Assembly: GCF_963675985.1 (NCBI RefSeq)
Contig: NZ_OY780957.1
Location: forward strand, 790,001-854,000
Direction of reading: 5' to 3'
From: an uncultured Roseibium sp.
Lineage (GTDB): Bacteria > Pseudomonadota > Alphaproteobacteria > Rhizobiales > Stappiaceae
Length of the DNA stretch: 64,000 bases
Each line of letters opens with the position of its first letter. Position 1 is the first letter of the stretch. Both the position numbers and the translations under genes were made by a program. Of the stretch, positions 1 through 9,011 are shown piece after piece. Below the pieces are notes generated by a model that made no database searches, was not told the DNA's origin, and was given only the letters and a program-made list of their open reading frames with translations.

Positions 1-696
1 AGGGTCCAGCCAGGCGACTCGATTGAAGTCTTCTACGCCGACACGGACAAGGACCCCGACAATACGCCGGAAGTCCTCTACGCCTCGCTCGACACCGGTT
101 CCACGAAACGACGCTTTTACCGGTTCCGCACCCCGGATGACGGGGTGATCGATTATTATGATTCCAACGGTCAAAGCGCCCAGAAATTCCTGATGCGCAA
201 ACCGGTGCCGGAAGGCCGGTTCCGGTCCGGCTTCGGCATGCGCAAACACCCGATCCACGGTTATTCCAAGATGCACACCGGCGTGGACTGGGCCGCCCCG
301 CGCGGCACCCCGATCATGGCGGCCGGTAACGGCACGGTGATCAAGGCCGGCTGGAGTTCAGGCTACGGACGGCGGACCGAGATCCGTCATGCCAACGGCT
401 ATATCACGACCTACAATCACCAGTCCGGCTTCGCCAAGGGCATCCGCGAAGGCGTTCAGGTACGCCAGGGCCAGATCATCGGCTATGTGGGGTCGACGGG
501 TTTGTCGACCGGTCCCCACCTGCACTACGAAGTGAAGGTCAACGAGCGCTATGTGGACCCGATGCGGATCCGCCTGCCGCGTGGCCGCGTGCTCGAAGGC
601 GAGATGCTGGCGCAGTTCGAAACCGAGCGCCTCCGGATCGATGAGTTGCTGGATCAGGCCCGGCGCCCCTCAAGGGTCGCCTCCGCGGTTCAATAG
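1..696 (+). CDS. M23 family metallopeptidase, C-terminal part (gene starts before the window)
   Basis: The frame is open from base 1, so the gene is cut by the window edge; the first ATG at 145 is internal. The C-terminal domain is a LytM/M23 peptidase: zinc-ligand motif MHTGVDW (H and D) and the second motif PHLHYEV (HxH) are both present, so the enzyme looks catalytically complete. Such proteins cut peptidoglycan cross-links in the periplasm or regulate amidases. The upstream part visible here (about 48 residues before M145) is beta-rich and would be a non-catalytic domain. The last 40 residues are charged and probably extended. It ends just before a strong hairpin shared with convergent clpB. 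Confidence 0.9.
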   Translation, partial: RVQPGDSIEVFYADTDKDPDNTPEVLYASLDTGSTKRRFYRFRTPDDGVIDYYDSNGQSAQKFLMRKPVPEGRFRSGFGMRKHPIHGYSKMHTGVDWAAPRGTPIMAAGNGTVIKAGWSSGYGRRTEIRHANGYITTYNHQSGFAKGIREGVQVRQGQIIGYVGSTGLSTGPHLHYEVKVNERYVDPMRIRLPRGRVLEGEMLAQFETERLRIDELLDQARRPSRVASAVQ

Positions 697-728
697 GGTT
701 CTCACCTGCGGACTTCCGGCGTTGAAAA

Positions 729-762
729 CAAAAAAGCCGGCCCATCGTGGCCGGCTTTTTCT
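729..762. terminator. bidirectional rho-independent terminator
   Basis: Inverted repeat AAAAGCCGGCC / GGCCGGCTTTTT with a short loop, flanked by an A-run on the left and a T-run on the right. It lies between the convergent M23 peptidase gene and clpB and can serve both. Confidence 0.85.
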
Positions 763-779
763 TGTTGTGCGTGATGTGA

Positions 780-3377
780 TCAGGCCGCGGCGGCGGAACT
801 GTCCCGGGTGGAAAAGATCAGCCGGTCTCCTCCGGCCGTCCCTTCGACCGTCTGCCCGTCGACAATGTCGCCGGCAAGCAGTTTTTCCGCCAGCGGATCC
901 TGGACCTCCTTCTGGATCACCCGCTTCAGCGGCCGGGCGCCATAAGCCGGATCGTAGCCTTTCTGGGCAAGCCAGCCGAGAGCCCCGTCATCCAGTTCCA
1001 GAGTGATCTTTCGGTCGGCCAGAAGGCCACGCAACCGCTCCAGCTGGATCGCGACGATATCGGCCATCTGCGAGCGCTGCAGGCGATGGAACAGAACGAT
1101 CTCGTCGAGACGATTCAGGAACTCGGGGCGGAAATGCGCCCGCACCGTGCCCATCACCTGATCCCGGACCGCATCGGAGTCCTCGCCTTCCGGCTGGTTG
1201 ACCAGATATTCCGCGCCCAGGTTCGACGTCATGATGATCAGCGTGTTGCGGAAGTCGACGGTCCGGCCCTGACCATCGGTCAGACGGCCGTCATCGAGAA
1301 CCTGCAGCAGCACGTTGAAGACATCGCCATGGGCCTTTTCAACCTCGTCGAAGAGGACCACCTGGTACGGCCTGCGGCGGACGGCTTCCGTCAGGACGCC
1401 GCCTTCCTCATAGCCGACATAGCCCGGAGGTGCCCCGATCAGCCGGGCCACGGAATGCTTTTCCATGAACTCCGACATGTCGATACGCACCATCGCGCTG
1501 TCGTCATCGAACAGGAAGCTTGCCAGCGCCTTGGTCAGCTCGGTCTTGCCGACCCCGGTCGGGCCGAGGAACATGAACGACCCGATCGGCCGGTTGGGAT
1601 CCTGCAGTCCGGCGCGGGCCCTGCGAACGGCGGTCGACACCGCATGAATGGCCTCGGCCTGGCCGACCACACGGTTTGCCAGAACGTCCTCCATCCGAAG
1701 CAGCTTTTCCCGCTCGCCTTCCAGCATCTTGTCGACCGGAATGCCGGTCCACTTCGAAACGACCTGGGCGATGTGGGTCGGTGCGACCGCCTCATCGACC
1801 ATGGCATCGCTGCCCTCGGCCTCCTCGGCTTCGGTCAGCTTGCGCTCCAGGTCCGGGATCACGCCATAGGCAAGCTCGCCGGCCTTCGCCAGATCGCCGC
1901 GCCGCTGCGCAATTTCCAGATCGATCCGCGCCTGGTCGAGCTGTTCCTTGATCTTCTGCTCAAGGTTCAGCTTTTCCTTTTCACCCTGCCAGCGGCGGGT
2001 CATGGCGTCGGATTCTTCTTCCAGGTTGGAGAGTTCCTTTTCGAGCTTCTCCAGTCTGTCCTTGGCAGCGTTGTCGTCTTCCTTTTTCAGCGCCTCGCGC
2101 TCGATCTTCAACTGGATGATCCGGCGATCGAGCTCGTCCAGCTCTTCCGGCTTGGAATCGACCTGCATGCGCAACCGGCTTGCGGCTTCATCGACCAGGT
2201 CGATGGCCTTGTCCGGCAGAAAACGGTCCGTGATGTAACGGTTCGACATGGTCGCTGCCGCAACGATTGCCGAATCCGTAATCCGGACCCCGTGATGCAG
2301 TTCGTATTTTTCCTTGATCCCGCGCAGAATGGAGATCGTGTCCTCAACCGTCGGCTCGCTCACGAACACCGGCTGGAACCGGCGGGCCAGAGCCGCATCC
2401 TTTTCCACGTGCTTGCGGTATTCGTCGAGCGTCGTCGCCCCCACGCAGTGCAGCTCACCACGGGCTAGAGCAGGCTTCAGCAGGTTGGACGCGTCCATCG
2501 CGCCATCCGCCTTGCCGGCACCCACCAGCGTATGCATCTCGTCGATAAACAGGATGATGCCACCGGCAGCCGCTTCGACTTCCGAAAGGATCGCTTTCAG
2601 GCGCTCTTCGAATTCACCACGATACTTCGCACCAGCAATCAGCGCGCCCATGTCCAGGGCGAGCAACCGCTTGTCCTTCAGGGATTCCGGAACGTCACCA
2701 TTGACGATCCGAAGGGCCAGACCTTCCGCGATCGCGGTCTTGCCCACGCCGGGTTCGCCGATCAGAACCGGATTGTTCTTGGTGCGCCGCGACAGGACCT
2801 GAATGGTTCTGCGGATTTCCTCGTCCCGGCCGATCACCGGATCAAGCTTGCCGTCGCGTGCGACCTGGGTCAGATCCCGGGCATATTTCTTCAAGGCTTC
2901 ATACTGGTTTTCGGCGGTCGCGCTGTCGGCGGTGCGCCCCTGACGAAGCGCGTTGATCGCCTCGTTCAGGCTGTTTGGTGTCACGCCGGCTTTTTTCAGA
3001 AGCTTGCCGGCCTCACTGTCGGCGTCCATCGCCAGCGCCAGCAACAGGCGCTCGACGGTCACAAAACTGTCGCCGGCCTTTTCCGCGATTTTTTCCGCCT
3101 GGTCGAAGATACGAGCCGTAGCGGGTGCCAGATAGAGCTGACCGCTGCCGCCGGACACTTTCGGCATCTTTTCGAGAAGACGTTCGAGCTCGGCCTGGGC
3201 GACCTTCGCCTGCCCACCGGCACGTTCGATCAAACCGCTGGCCATTCCTTCCGGATCGTCCAGCAGAACCTTGAGAACATGTTCCGGGGTGAATTGCTGA
3301 TGGCCCTGGCCAAGAGCGTAGGTCTGAGCCGACTGTACGAAACCGCGTGCCCGCTCAGTGTATTTTTCAAAATTCAT
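780..3377 (-). CDS. clpB: ATP-dependent disaggregase ClpB
   Basis: 865 residues, the usual ClpB length. ClpB works with DnaK to extract polypeptides from aggregates in the cytoplasm. Visible domains: Clp N domain (about 1-145), first AAA+ module with Walker A GEPGVGKT at 207-214, a long charged coiled-coil middle domain, and second AAA+ module with Walker A GPTGVGKT at 605-612. The open frame extends upstream to 3533, but I place the start at 3377 because the protein then begins MNFEKYTERA, as ClpB proteins do, and AAGGAGG sits just upstream. Heat-shock control is expected for the family, but I could not identify a clear sigma-32 promoter. Confidence 0.97.
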   Translation of the reverse strand: MNFEKYTERARGFVQSAQTYALGQGHQQFTPEHVLKVLLDDPEGMASGLIERAGGQAKVAQAELERLLEKMPKVSGGSGQLYLAPATARIFDQAEKIAEKAGDSFVTVERLLLALAMDADSEAGKLLKKAGVTPNSLNEAINALRQGRTADSATAENQYEALKKYARDLTQVARDGKLDPVIGRDEEIRRTIQVLSRRTKNNPVLIGEPGVGKTAIAEGLALRIVNGDVPESLKDKRLLALDMGALIAGAKYRGEFEERLKAILSEVEAAAGGIILFIDEMHTLVGAGKADGAMDASNLLKPALARGELHCVGATTLDEYRKHVEKDAALARRFQPVFVSEPTVEDTISILRGIKEKYELHHGVRITDSAIVAAATMSNRYITDRFLPDKAIDLVDEAASRLRMQVDSKPEELDELDRRIIQLKIEREALKKEDDNAAKDRLEKLEKELSNLEEESDAMTRRWQGEKEKLNLEQKIKEQLDQARIDLEIAQRRGDLAKAGELAYGVIPDLERKLTEAEEAEGSDAMVDEAVAPTHIAQVVSKWTGIPVDKMLEGEREKLLRMEDVLANRVVGQAEAIHAVSTAVRRARAGLQDPNRPIGSFMFLGPTGVGKTELTKALASFLFDDDSAMVRIDMSEFMEKHSVARLIGAPPGYVGYEEGGVLTEAVRRRPYQVVLFDEVEKAHGDVFNVLLQVLDDGRLTDGQGRTVDFRNTLIIMTSNLGAEYLVNQPEGEDSDAVRDQVMGTVRAHFRPEFLNRLDEIVLFHRLQRSQMADIVAIQLERLRGLLADRKITLELDDGALGWLAQKGYDPAYGARPLKRVIQKEVQDPLAEKLLAGDIVDGQTVEGTAGGDRLIFSTRDSSAAAA

Positions 3378-3547
3378 TCTTATCCTCCTTGCCATCTGAA
3401 CCACCCGAAGCATGGCCGATGATTTCGGAATGCAGATCCTGGTTCCAGGCATCTGCGCGGTCTCGTTGAGCCCCGCTCTCCCGATATAGTGTTGCAAAAT
3501 GACAACAAAAGAGGGGGTGACGATATTTTTCAATCGGGCATGCCAAA

Positions 3548-3577
3548 AGAAAACGGCGCCCTCAAGGACGCCGTTTT
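3548..3577 (-). terminator. rho-independent terminator after the DUF4167 gene
   Basis: AAAACGGCG and CGCCGTTTT form a hairpin, ending in a T-run on the minus strand, 30 bases past the stop of the DUF4167 gene and upstream of clpB. It separates the two genes transcriptionally. Confidence 0.75.
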
Positions 3578-3605
3578 ACATCTTTCAGCTTGATTAGGGC
3601 TGACC

Positions 3606-4310
3606 TTATTCGCCGGCTGTGACAGCTTCGGCATCGGCGCTTTCGTCGGCCGGCTTGGCCTTGCGCGTCCGCGGTGCCCGACGGGGCTTCGGCTTGGGTG
3701 CCTCTTCATCGTCGCTCGAGCCGGGAACCGCTTCAGCAGCCGCGTTCGCTTCGGCCGCCGTTTCAGCCGCCTCCGACTTGACGCCGCGCCCGCGTGTGCC
3801 ACGCGTACGCCGACGGGGCTTGGCATCCTCGCCCTTCTCCGAACCGGCCTCGGATGCATGACCATTGACCTGACCGGATGCGTCGATCAGCGGCATATCC
3901 TCGATATAAGGCTGCGGGCTGTCTTCGCCGACCGTATCGCCGCCGGCCGAAGCCTGGGCCTGGTCATGGCGATCGGCGTTACCGTTCATCCCGGAACCGG
4001 ATGTGGCCGTTTCCTGCCCTGCATCGTCGCTATCCGAACGGTTGTTCTGCGCGGCAGGCTGCAGATGCGCCTGGGCCGCAGCAACAATCCGCAGATAATG
4101 CTCTGCATGCTGGAAATAGTTTTCAGACATGATCCGGTCGCCGGACGCCTGGGCGTCGCGAGCGAGCTGCTGGTACTTTTCTGCGATATGCAGAGCAGTT
4201 CCGCGGATCTTGACGTCCGGGCCATTGGATTCATAGCTCCGGCTTAACGGATTCGGCCCTTTACGGCCGCGCCCACGCATGCGCTTGTTGTTTTGATTTC
4301 CTGGTCTCAT
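3606..4310 (-). CDS. DUF4167 domain-containing protein
   Basis: 234 residues. The N-terminal 80 residues (very basic MRPGNQNNKRMRGRGRK, then a helical stretch with KYQQLARDAQASGDRI and ENYFQHAEHYLRI) match the DUF4167 family, which is found next to prfA/prmC in many Rhizobiales. The rest is low-complexity, acidic and Ala-rich, ending with alternating Arg/Lys patches such as KPRRAPRTRKAK. The basic ends suggest nucleic-acid or ribosome contact, but that is inference; no function is established. It has its own terminator. Confidence 0.85.
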   Translation of the reverse strand: MRPGNQNNKRMRGRGRKGPNPLSRSYESNGPDVKIRGTALHIAEKYQQLARDAQASGDRIMSENYFQHAEHYLRIVAAAQAHLQPAAQNNRSDSDDAGQETATSGSGMNGNADRHDQAQASAGGDTVGEDSPQPYIEDMPLIDASGQVNGHASEAGSEKGEDAKPRRRTRGTRGRGVKSEAAETAAEANAAAEAVPGSSDDEEAPKPKPRRAPRTRKAKPADESADAEAVTAGE

Positions 4311-4661
4311 CCTGCCGTTTTCTCTTAAAGAACGGCGGCCCGCTTAACGCCGGCCCATCATCGGAATTCTATAATACCGATACGAAATAATTGCCGAAAC
4401 CAACCGTGAAGGTCAGCGCCTGTCATTTGAAACGACCACACAAGTTCTGCCTACCGGTCAGCAACCGATGCACTCGCTGGTTTCTGCGACAGTCCGAAAG
4501 TCCGGGTCATCCTTTGCGCAACGAATTCCAAAACGCTCAAGCGTCTGTCCCCACGTTGCCGGATGGGCGTGCTCCGCAATTTGCTGATCACATATTCCGG
4601 TCTCGGCGAGGTGAACCTAACCGTTTCTGTCCGGATTTCCAAGCGGTTTTTCGCCATAGGC
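4311..4661. other. 351-base intergenic region between prmC and the DUF4167 gene
   Basis: No convincing gene: the short frames here lack coding character and ribosome sites. On the minus strand near 4360-4400 there is an AT-rich stretch containing TATTAT/TATAGA that could be the -10 of the DUF4167 promoter; no good -35 accompanies it. A short AGGC...GCCT palindrome overlaps the prmC stop. Confidence 0.4.
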
Positions 4662-5525
4662 TTAAAACGCCTGTTTTTTGTTTCGCTTTGCAACAAGAAC
4701 CCGGTCGTTTCCGCCAAGATCCTGAATGATTTCAATAGCAAAAAACCCGTATTCGCCGAGAAGCGACGCAACGGAGTCCGCTTGGTCGAAGCCTATTTCA
4801 AGGGCGATTCGCCCGTTGACGCTAAGGCAGTTCTCAGCTTGTCCAATGATCGAACGATAGGCATCCAGACCATCGATTCCCCCGTCCAATGCCCTTCGGG
4901 GATCATGATCACGCACTTCCCGGCCAAGCCCCTCGACCACTGCGGAGGCGATATAGGGCGGATTGCTGATGATCCAGTCGAATCCTCGGCCGAGTGCGGC
5001 ACAATAGTCTCCCCGAACGCAGAGCAAGCGGTTGGCGACACCGATTCTTGCGGCATTCTCAGCCGCGCATTGCAGGGCTTTTTCGGAAATATCGACAGCC
5101 ACCCCCAGGCCGTTTGTCCGTTCGGACAGTAGCGCGATCGCGATCGCTCCGGTGCCGGTGCCGATATCGGCAAAGACAAACCGCTTGTCTGCTTGCGTCC
5201 GGTCAAGGACCGCCTCAACCAGCGTTTCCGTATCCGGCCGTGGCTCCAGCGTCTCCGCATTGAGGCCGAATTCCAGGCCCCAGAATTCCCGATGCCCGAG
5301 AATTCGCCCGACCGGCATGCCGGACAGCCGCTTTTCGCAAGACCCCCTTGCCTTGTCGCACGCTTCGGCCAAAGCCTCATCATCGGAGTGCAGAATGACC
5401 GCCGACACATCCAGGCCGAGCGCATCGGCAACCAGAAGTCGGGCATCGAGATCGGCGGTCTCAAGGCCATTGTCGCGAAACCGGTCCCTGATTTCGCGAA
5501 CGAGGGCGCCGGTCTTCATCGTCAC
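4662..5525 (-). CDS. prmC: peptide chain release factor N5-glutamine methyltransferase PrmC
   Basis: 287 residues. PrmC (HemK) methylates the glutamine of the GGQ motif in release factors, here presumably RF1 encoded just upstream. Seen: N-terminal helical domain, SAM-binding ADIGTGTGAIAIALL at 119-133 and the catalytic NPPY at 188-191. The start is GTG at 5525, overlapping the prfA stop as GTGA, which implies translational coupling; an ATG two codons later is an alternative. Confidence 0.96.
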   Translation of the reverse strand: MTMKTGALVREIRDRFRDNGLETADLDARLLVADALGLDVSAVILHSDDEALAEACDKARGSCEKRLSGMPVGRILGHREFWGLEFGLNAETLEPRPDTETLVEAVLDRTQADKRFVFADIGTGTGAIAIALLSERTNGLGVAVDISEKALQCAAENAARIGVANRLLCVRGDYCAALGRGFDWIISNPPYIASAVVEGLGREVRDHDPRRALDGGIDGLDAYRSIIGQAENCLSVNGRIALEIGFDQADSVASLLGEYGFFAIEIIQDLGGNDRVLVAKRNKKQAF

Positions 5526-6595
5526 AGTTCTTCGGCGGCAAGCAGCGAGGCCTGGTGATCCATGATCAGGGCATCGATCACCTCGTCCAGCGCCTCGCCT
5601 GAAATGATCTGGTCCAGCTTGTAGAGCGTCAGGCCGATCCGGTGGTCGGTCACCCGGCCTTGCGGAAAATTATAGGTTCTGATCCGCTCCGAACGGTCGC
5701 CCGAACCAACCTGAAGCCTGCGGGCCTCGGTCCGCTCGCTCGCCGCGCGTTCACGCTCCTCGTCGTAGATCCGGGCCCTTAGAAGCTGCATGGCCCGAGC
5801 CTTGTTCTTGTGCTGGGAGCGCTCGTCCTGGACCGCGACGACGATGCCGGTCGGAAGGTGGGTGATGCGAACCGCCGAATCCGTCGTGTTCACGTGCTGC
5901 CCGCCCGCACCGGAGGCACGGAAGGTGTCGATGCGCAGGTCGCTATCCTGGATATCGACATCCACGTCTTCAGCCTGGGGCAGAACGGCGACGGTGGCCG
6001 CCGAAGTGTGGATCCGCCCCCCGGACTCGGTAGCCGGCACCCGCTGCACCCGGTGGACGCCGGATTCGAATTTCAGGCGCGCGAAGACGCTTTCTCCGGA
6101 GACGGCCGCAATGATTTCCTTGTAGCCGCCGACCTCGCCTTCGCTGGCCGACAGGACCTCCACCTTCCAGCCGTGCAACTCCGCATAGCGCTGGTACATG
6201 CGAAACAGGTCGCCGGCGAATAGCGCTGCCTCGTCTCCGCCGGTCCCCGCCCTCACTTCCAGGATGGCATCGTTGGAATCCGCGGCATCCTTCGGCAGCA
6301 GTCCGATCCGCACATCCTGGGTCAGGGTCTCGAGATTTTCCTCAAGTTCGTCCCGTTCGGCCTCGGCAAGTTCCCGCATCTCCGGATCCGTATCCGGATC
6401 CGACAGCATCGCTTCCGTATCCGCCAGATCGTCCTGGGCCTTCAGATAGGTGCGGATCTTGAAAATCAGCGGTTCCAGCCCCGCATATTCCCGGGACAAT
6501 TTCACATAGGTCTGCGGGTCCGGGTTGGCGGACATCTGATGCTCGATCTCGGCGAACCGGTCCAACAACGTATCGAGCTTGTTACGCGCCAGCAT
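5522..6595 (-). CDS. prfA: peptide chain release factor 1
   Basis: 357 residues, normal RF1 length. RF1 reads UAA and UAG and triggers peptide release on the ribosome. The GGQ motif lies at 231-233 within FRASGAGGQHVN, and the PAT recognition tripeptide at 188-190 identifies RF1 rather than RF2. It is the first gene of a prfA-prmC pair with a 4-base overlap. The 75 bases separating it from ptsP contain AT-rich sequence that may carry its own promoter. Confidence 0.97.
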   Translation of the reverse strand: MLARNKLDTLLDRFAEIEHQMSANPDPQTYVKLSREYAGLEPLIFKIRTYLKAQDDLADTEAMLSDPDTDPEMRELAEAERDELEENLETLTQDVRIGLLPKDAADSNDAILEVRAGTGGDEAALFAGDLFRMYQRYAELHGWKVEVLSASEGEVGGYKEIIAAVSGESVFARLKFESGVHRVQRVPATESGGRIHTSAATVAVLPQAEDVDVDIQDSDLRIDTFRASGAGGQHVNTTDSAVRITHLPTGIVVAVQDERSQHKNKARAMQLLRARIYDEERERAASERTEARRLQVGSGDRSERIRTYNFPQGRVTDHRIGLTLYKLDQIISGEALDEVIDALIMDHQASLLAAEEL

Positions 6596-6670
6596 GAGCG
6601 CTTGTCTCCTTCAAGGCCTCTCGGAGCAACAGAGGCTTATAATTTTGCGAAATTGTATCTGGTTCATAAC

Positions 6671-8938
6671 CTAAAGCGCCACGTCCATATCGGACGCGAA
6701 GCGCAACAGGAATTCGCGGATATTCGTTTCCGGATGCCCCGGTTCCAGGCGCGGCAGAAGCCGGGCCGACAGCCGTCCGGCATCGAGTGACCGCAGCATC
6801 GCCTTGACCGGCCCCAGTGAGGCCGGTGACATGGAAAGGTCCCGGTATCCAAGGCCGATGAGGGCCATGGCTTCCAGCGGACGCCCGGCCAGTTCGCCGC
6901 ACAGGGTCACGGGAACATGGGCCTTGTTTGCCGCATCCACAATGGTCTTGAGCGCTCTCAGGAAGGCCAGGTTGATCGGATCGAACCGGTCGGAGACCCG
7001 TGTATTGCCCCGATCGACCGCGCAGAAGAACTGGAACAGGTCGTTGGAACCGACCGAGACGAAGTCGACATGGTGCAGGAGTTCGTCCAGCTGGAACAGG
7101 AGCGAGGGAACCTCGATCATCACCCCGAGCCGGATATTTTCCGGAACCCCGTGATCGTGGCGTCGCAGGTGCTTGATCTCTCGCTCCACCAGGCTCTTGG
7201 CCTTGAGGAACTCATCCACTTCCGCGACCATCGGGAACATCAGTTTCAGTTCGCGGCCGGCGGCCGCCTTGAGCAGCGCCCGCATCTGGGTCCGCAGCAA
7301 TCCGGGCCGGTCGAGACCGAGACGCAGGGCGCGCCAGCCCATCGCCGGGTTCTCTTCCTGAATGGAGCGCAGATAGGGAAGCACCTTGTCGCCGCCGATA
7401 TCGAGCGAGCGGAAGGTAACCGGTTTCCCGTCTGCCGCATCGAGAACCTGTTCATACTGCGCCTGCTGCTCGCGCATGCGCGGGAACGATGAGGCGACCA
7501 TGAATTGCAGCTCGGTCCGGAACAGCCCGACGCCGACGGCGCCTGCCTCCGCCAGATGGGGTAGGTCCACGAGAAGCCCGGCATTCATCTGCAGGGAAAT
7601 CTCGACCCCATCCTTTGTAACCGACCGCTTGCTGCGCAGGCGCCGGTATTGCGCCTGGCGGCGTGCCCGGAACCGGACCTTTTCCGCGTAGGCGTTCTCG
7701 ACATCCGTCGCCGGGCGCAGATAGACCTCGCCGGCCTCACCGTCGACGATGATGGCATCGCCGGAATCCGCCAGACTGACGATGTCGTCCACCTGACCAA
7801 CGGTCGGAATTCCGAGCGCCCGGGCGACGATGGTGACATGGCTGGTCGGCCCGCCCTCTTCCAGAACGAGACCACGAATCCGGTCGCGGCCGTAGTCGAG
7901 GAGTTCCGCAGCCCCCATGTTGCGGGCCACGATGATGGCGTCCTGCGGTAATTCCGAGCCGACCGGGCCGTGCTGGCGGCCCATCAGTTCGCGGATCAGG
8001 CGGTGGGCAAGATCGTCGAGGTCATGCAGACGCTCGCGCAGATAGGGGTCGGTCTGGCGCAGCATGCGCGCGCGCATGTCGCTCTGGACCTTTTCGACCG
8101 CCGCCTCAGCCGTCAGGCCGTTGCGGATCGCCTCTTCGATCTTGCGGATCCAGCCCCGGTCGTTGGCGAACATGCGATAGGCTTCGAGCACGTCCCTGTG
8201 CTCGCCCATTGCCGCCATGTCCCCGCTCGACAGAAGATCGTCGATGGACAGGCGCAGCCGGTTGATGGCCGCTTCAAGCCGGTGGCTTTCCTTGTCCGTG
8301 TCTTCGGCAATGAGGTTGGTGACCACGACCCGCGGTTCATGCAGCACCACATGGCCGAGACCGACGCCTTCGGAAAGCGAAACACCAATCGCATGGATCG
8401 GGCGCGAAAGATCGAGACCGGTTCCTTTCTGGGCGATCGCCTCGAGTTCGCCAGCGGCAACCATTTCGGCAATGACCATTGCCGTGGTCTGCATCGCCTC
8501 GACTTCATCCTCGAGGTAAGTCCGATGCGATTTGTTCTGAACGACCAGGACGCCGAGCGTCCGGCCGGCGCGCAGGATCGGCACGCCGAGGAAGGAATTA
8601 TACTCCTCCTCACCCGTTTCCGGCAGATAGGCAAAGCCCGGATGGGCCCGGGCATTGGGAAGATTGAGCGGGCGCGCTTCCGCCGCGATCAGACCGACGA
8701 GGCCCTGCCCGACCCGGAGCGACGCCTGGTGGACGGCTTCGGCCTTCAGACCTTCCGTGGCATAGAGTTCCAGAACCCCATCCGCCCGCAGGATATAGAC
8801 GGAGCACACCTCGGCGACCACATTCGCCGCGATCAGGACCACAATCTTGTCGAGCCGCTCCTGCGCCGTGATCGGCTCCGCCATGACCTCGCGGAGCCTG
8901 CGAAGCAGCAGGCGCGGACCGGCCAGGTTGCTGCGCAT
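6671..8938 (-). CDS. ptsP: phosphoenolpyruvate--protein phosphotransferase PtsP (EI-Ntr)
   Basis: 755 residues. First enzyme of the nitrogen phosphotransferase system; it takes phosphate from PEP and passes it to NPr and then EIIA-Ntr, linking carbon/nitrogen status to K+ transport and PHA metabolism in alphaproteobacteria. Seen: an N-terminal GAF domain (about 20-150) that in EI-Ntr senses glutamine, the swivelling PEP-utiliser domain with phospho-histidine H367 in GGPTSHVTIVARALG, and the TIM-barrel PEP-binding domain with CGELAGRP near the C-terminus. Located downstream of lysC on the same strand, with 73 bases between. Confidence 0.96.
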   Translation of the reverse strand: MRSNLAGPRLLLRRLREVMAEPITAQERLDKIVVLIAANVVAEVCSVYILRADGVLELYATEGLKAEAVHQASLRVGQGLVGLIAAEARPLNLPNARAHPGFAYLPETGEEEYNSFLGVPILRAGRTLGVLVVQNKSHRTYLEDEVEAMQTTAMVIAEMVAAGELEAIAQKGTGLDLSRPIHAIGVSLSEGVGLGHVVLHEPRVVVTNLIAEDTDKESHRLEAAINRLRLSIDDLLSSGDMAAMGEHRDVLEAYRMFANDRGWIRKIEEAIRNGLTAEAAVEKVQSDMRARMLRQTDPYLRERLHDLDDLAHRLIRELMGRQHGPVGSELPQDAIIVARNMGAAELLDYGRDRIRGLVLEEGGPTSHVTIVARALGIPTVGQVDDIVSLADSGDAIIVDGEAGEVYLRPATDVENAYAEKVRFRARRQAQYRRLRSKRSVTKDGVEISLQMNAGLLVDLPHLAEAGAVGVGLFRTELQFMVASSFPRMREQQAQYEQVLDAADGKPVTFRSLDIGGDKVLPYLRSIQEENPAMGWRALRLGLDRPGLLRTQMRALLKAAAGRELKLMFPMVAEVDEFLKAKSLVEREIKHLRRHDHGVPENIRLGVMIEVPSLLFQLDELLHHVDFVSVGSNDLFQFFCAVDRGNTRVSDRFDPINLAFLRALKTIVDAANKAHVPVTLCGELAGRPLEAMALIGLGYRDLSMSPASLGPVKAMLRSLDAGRLSARLLPRLEPGHPETNIREFLLRFASDMDVAL

Positions 8939-9011
8939 CGCCTACCCCGTCAGGTTCGCATTGTCGGCAAATGAAAAGCCTTTTCGGCCCCTTTGCCTGA
9001 ATCGGACCGTT

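Noticed and set aside
3378..3533. Heat-shock promoter and 52-codon N-terminal extension of clpB
   Set aside because: TTG/TATAT-like boxes exist but the spacing does not fit sigma-32; the extension is not conserved ClpB sequence.
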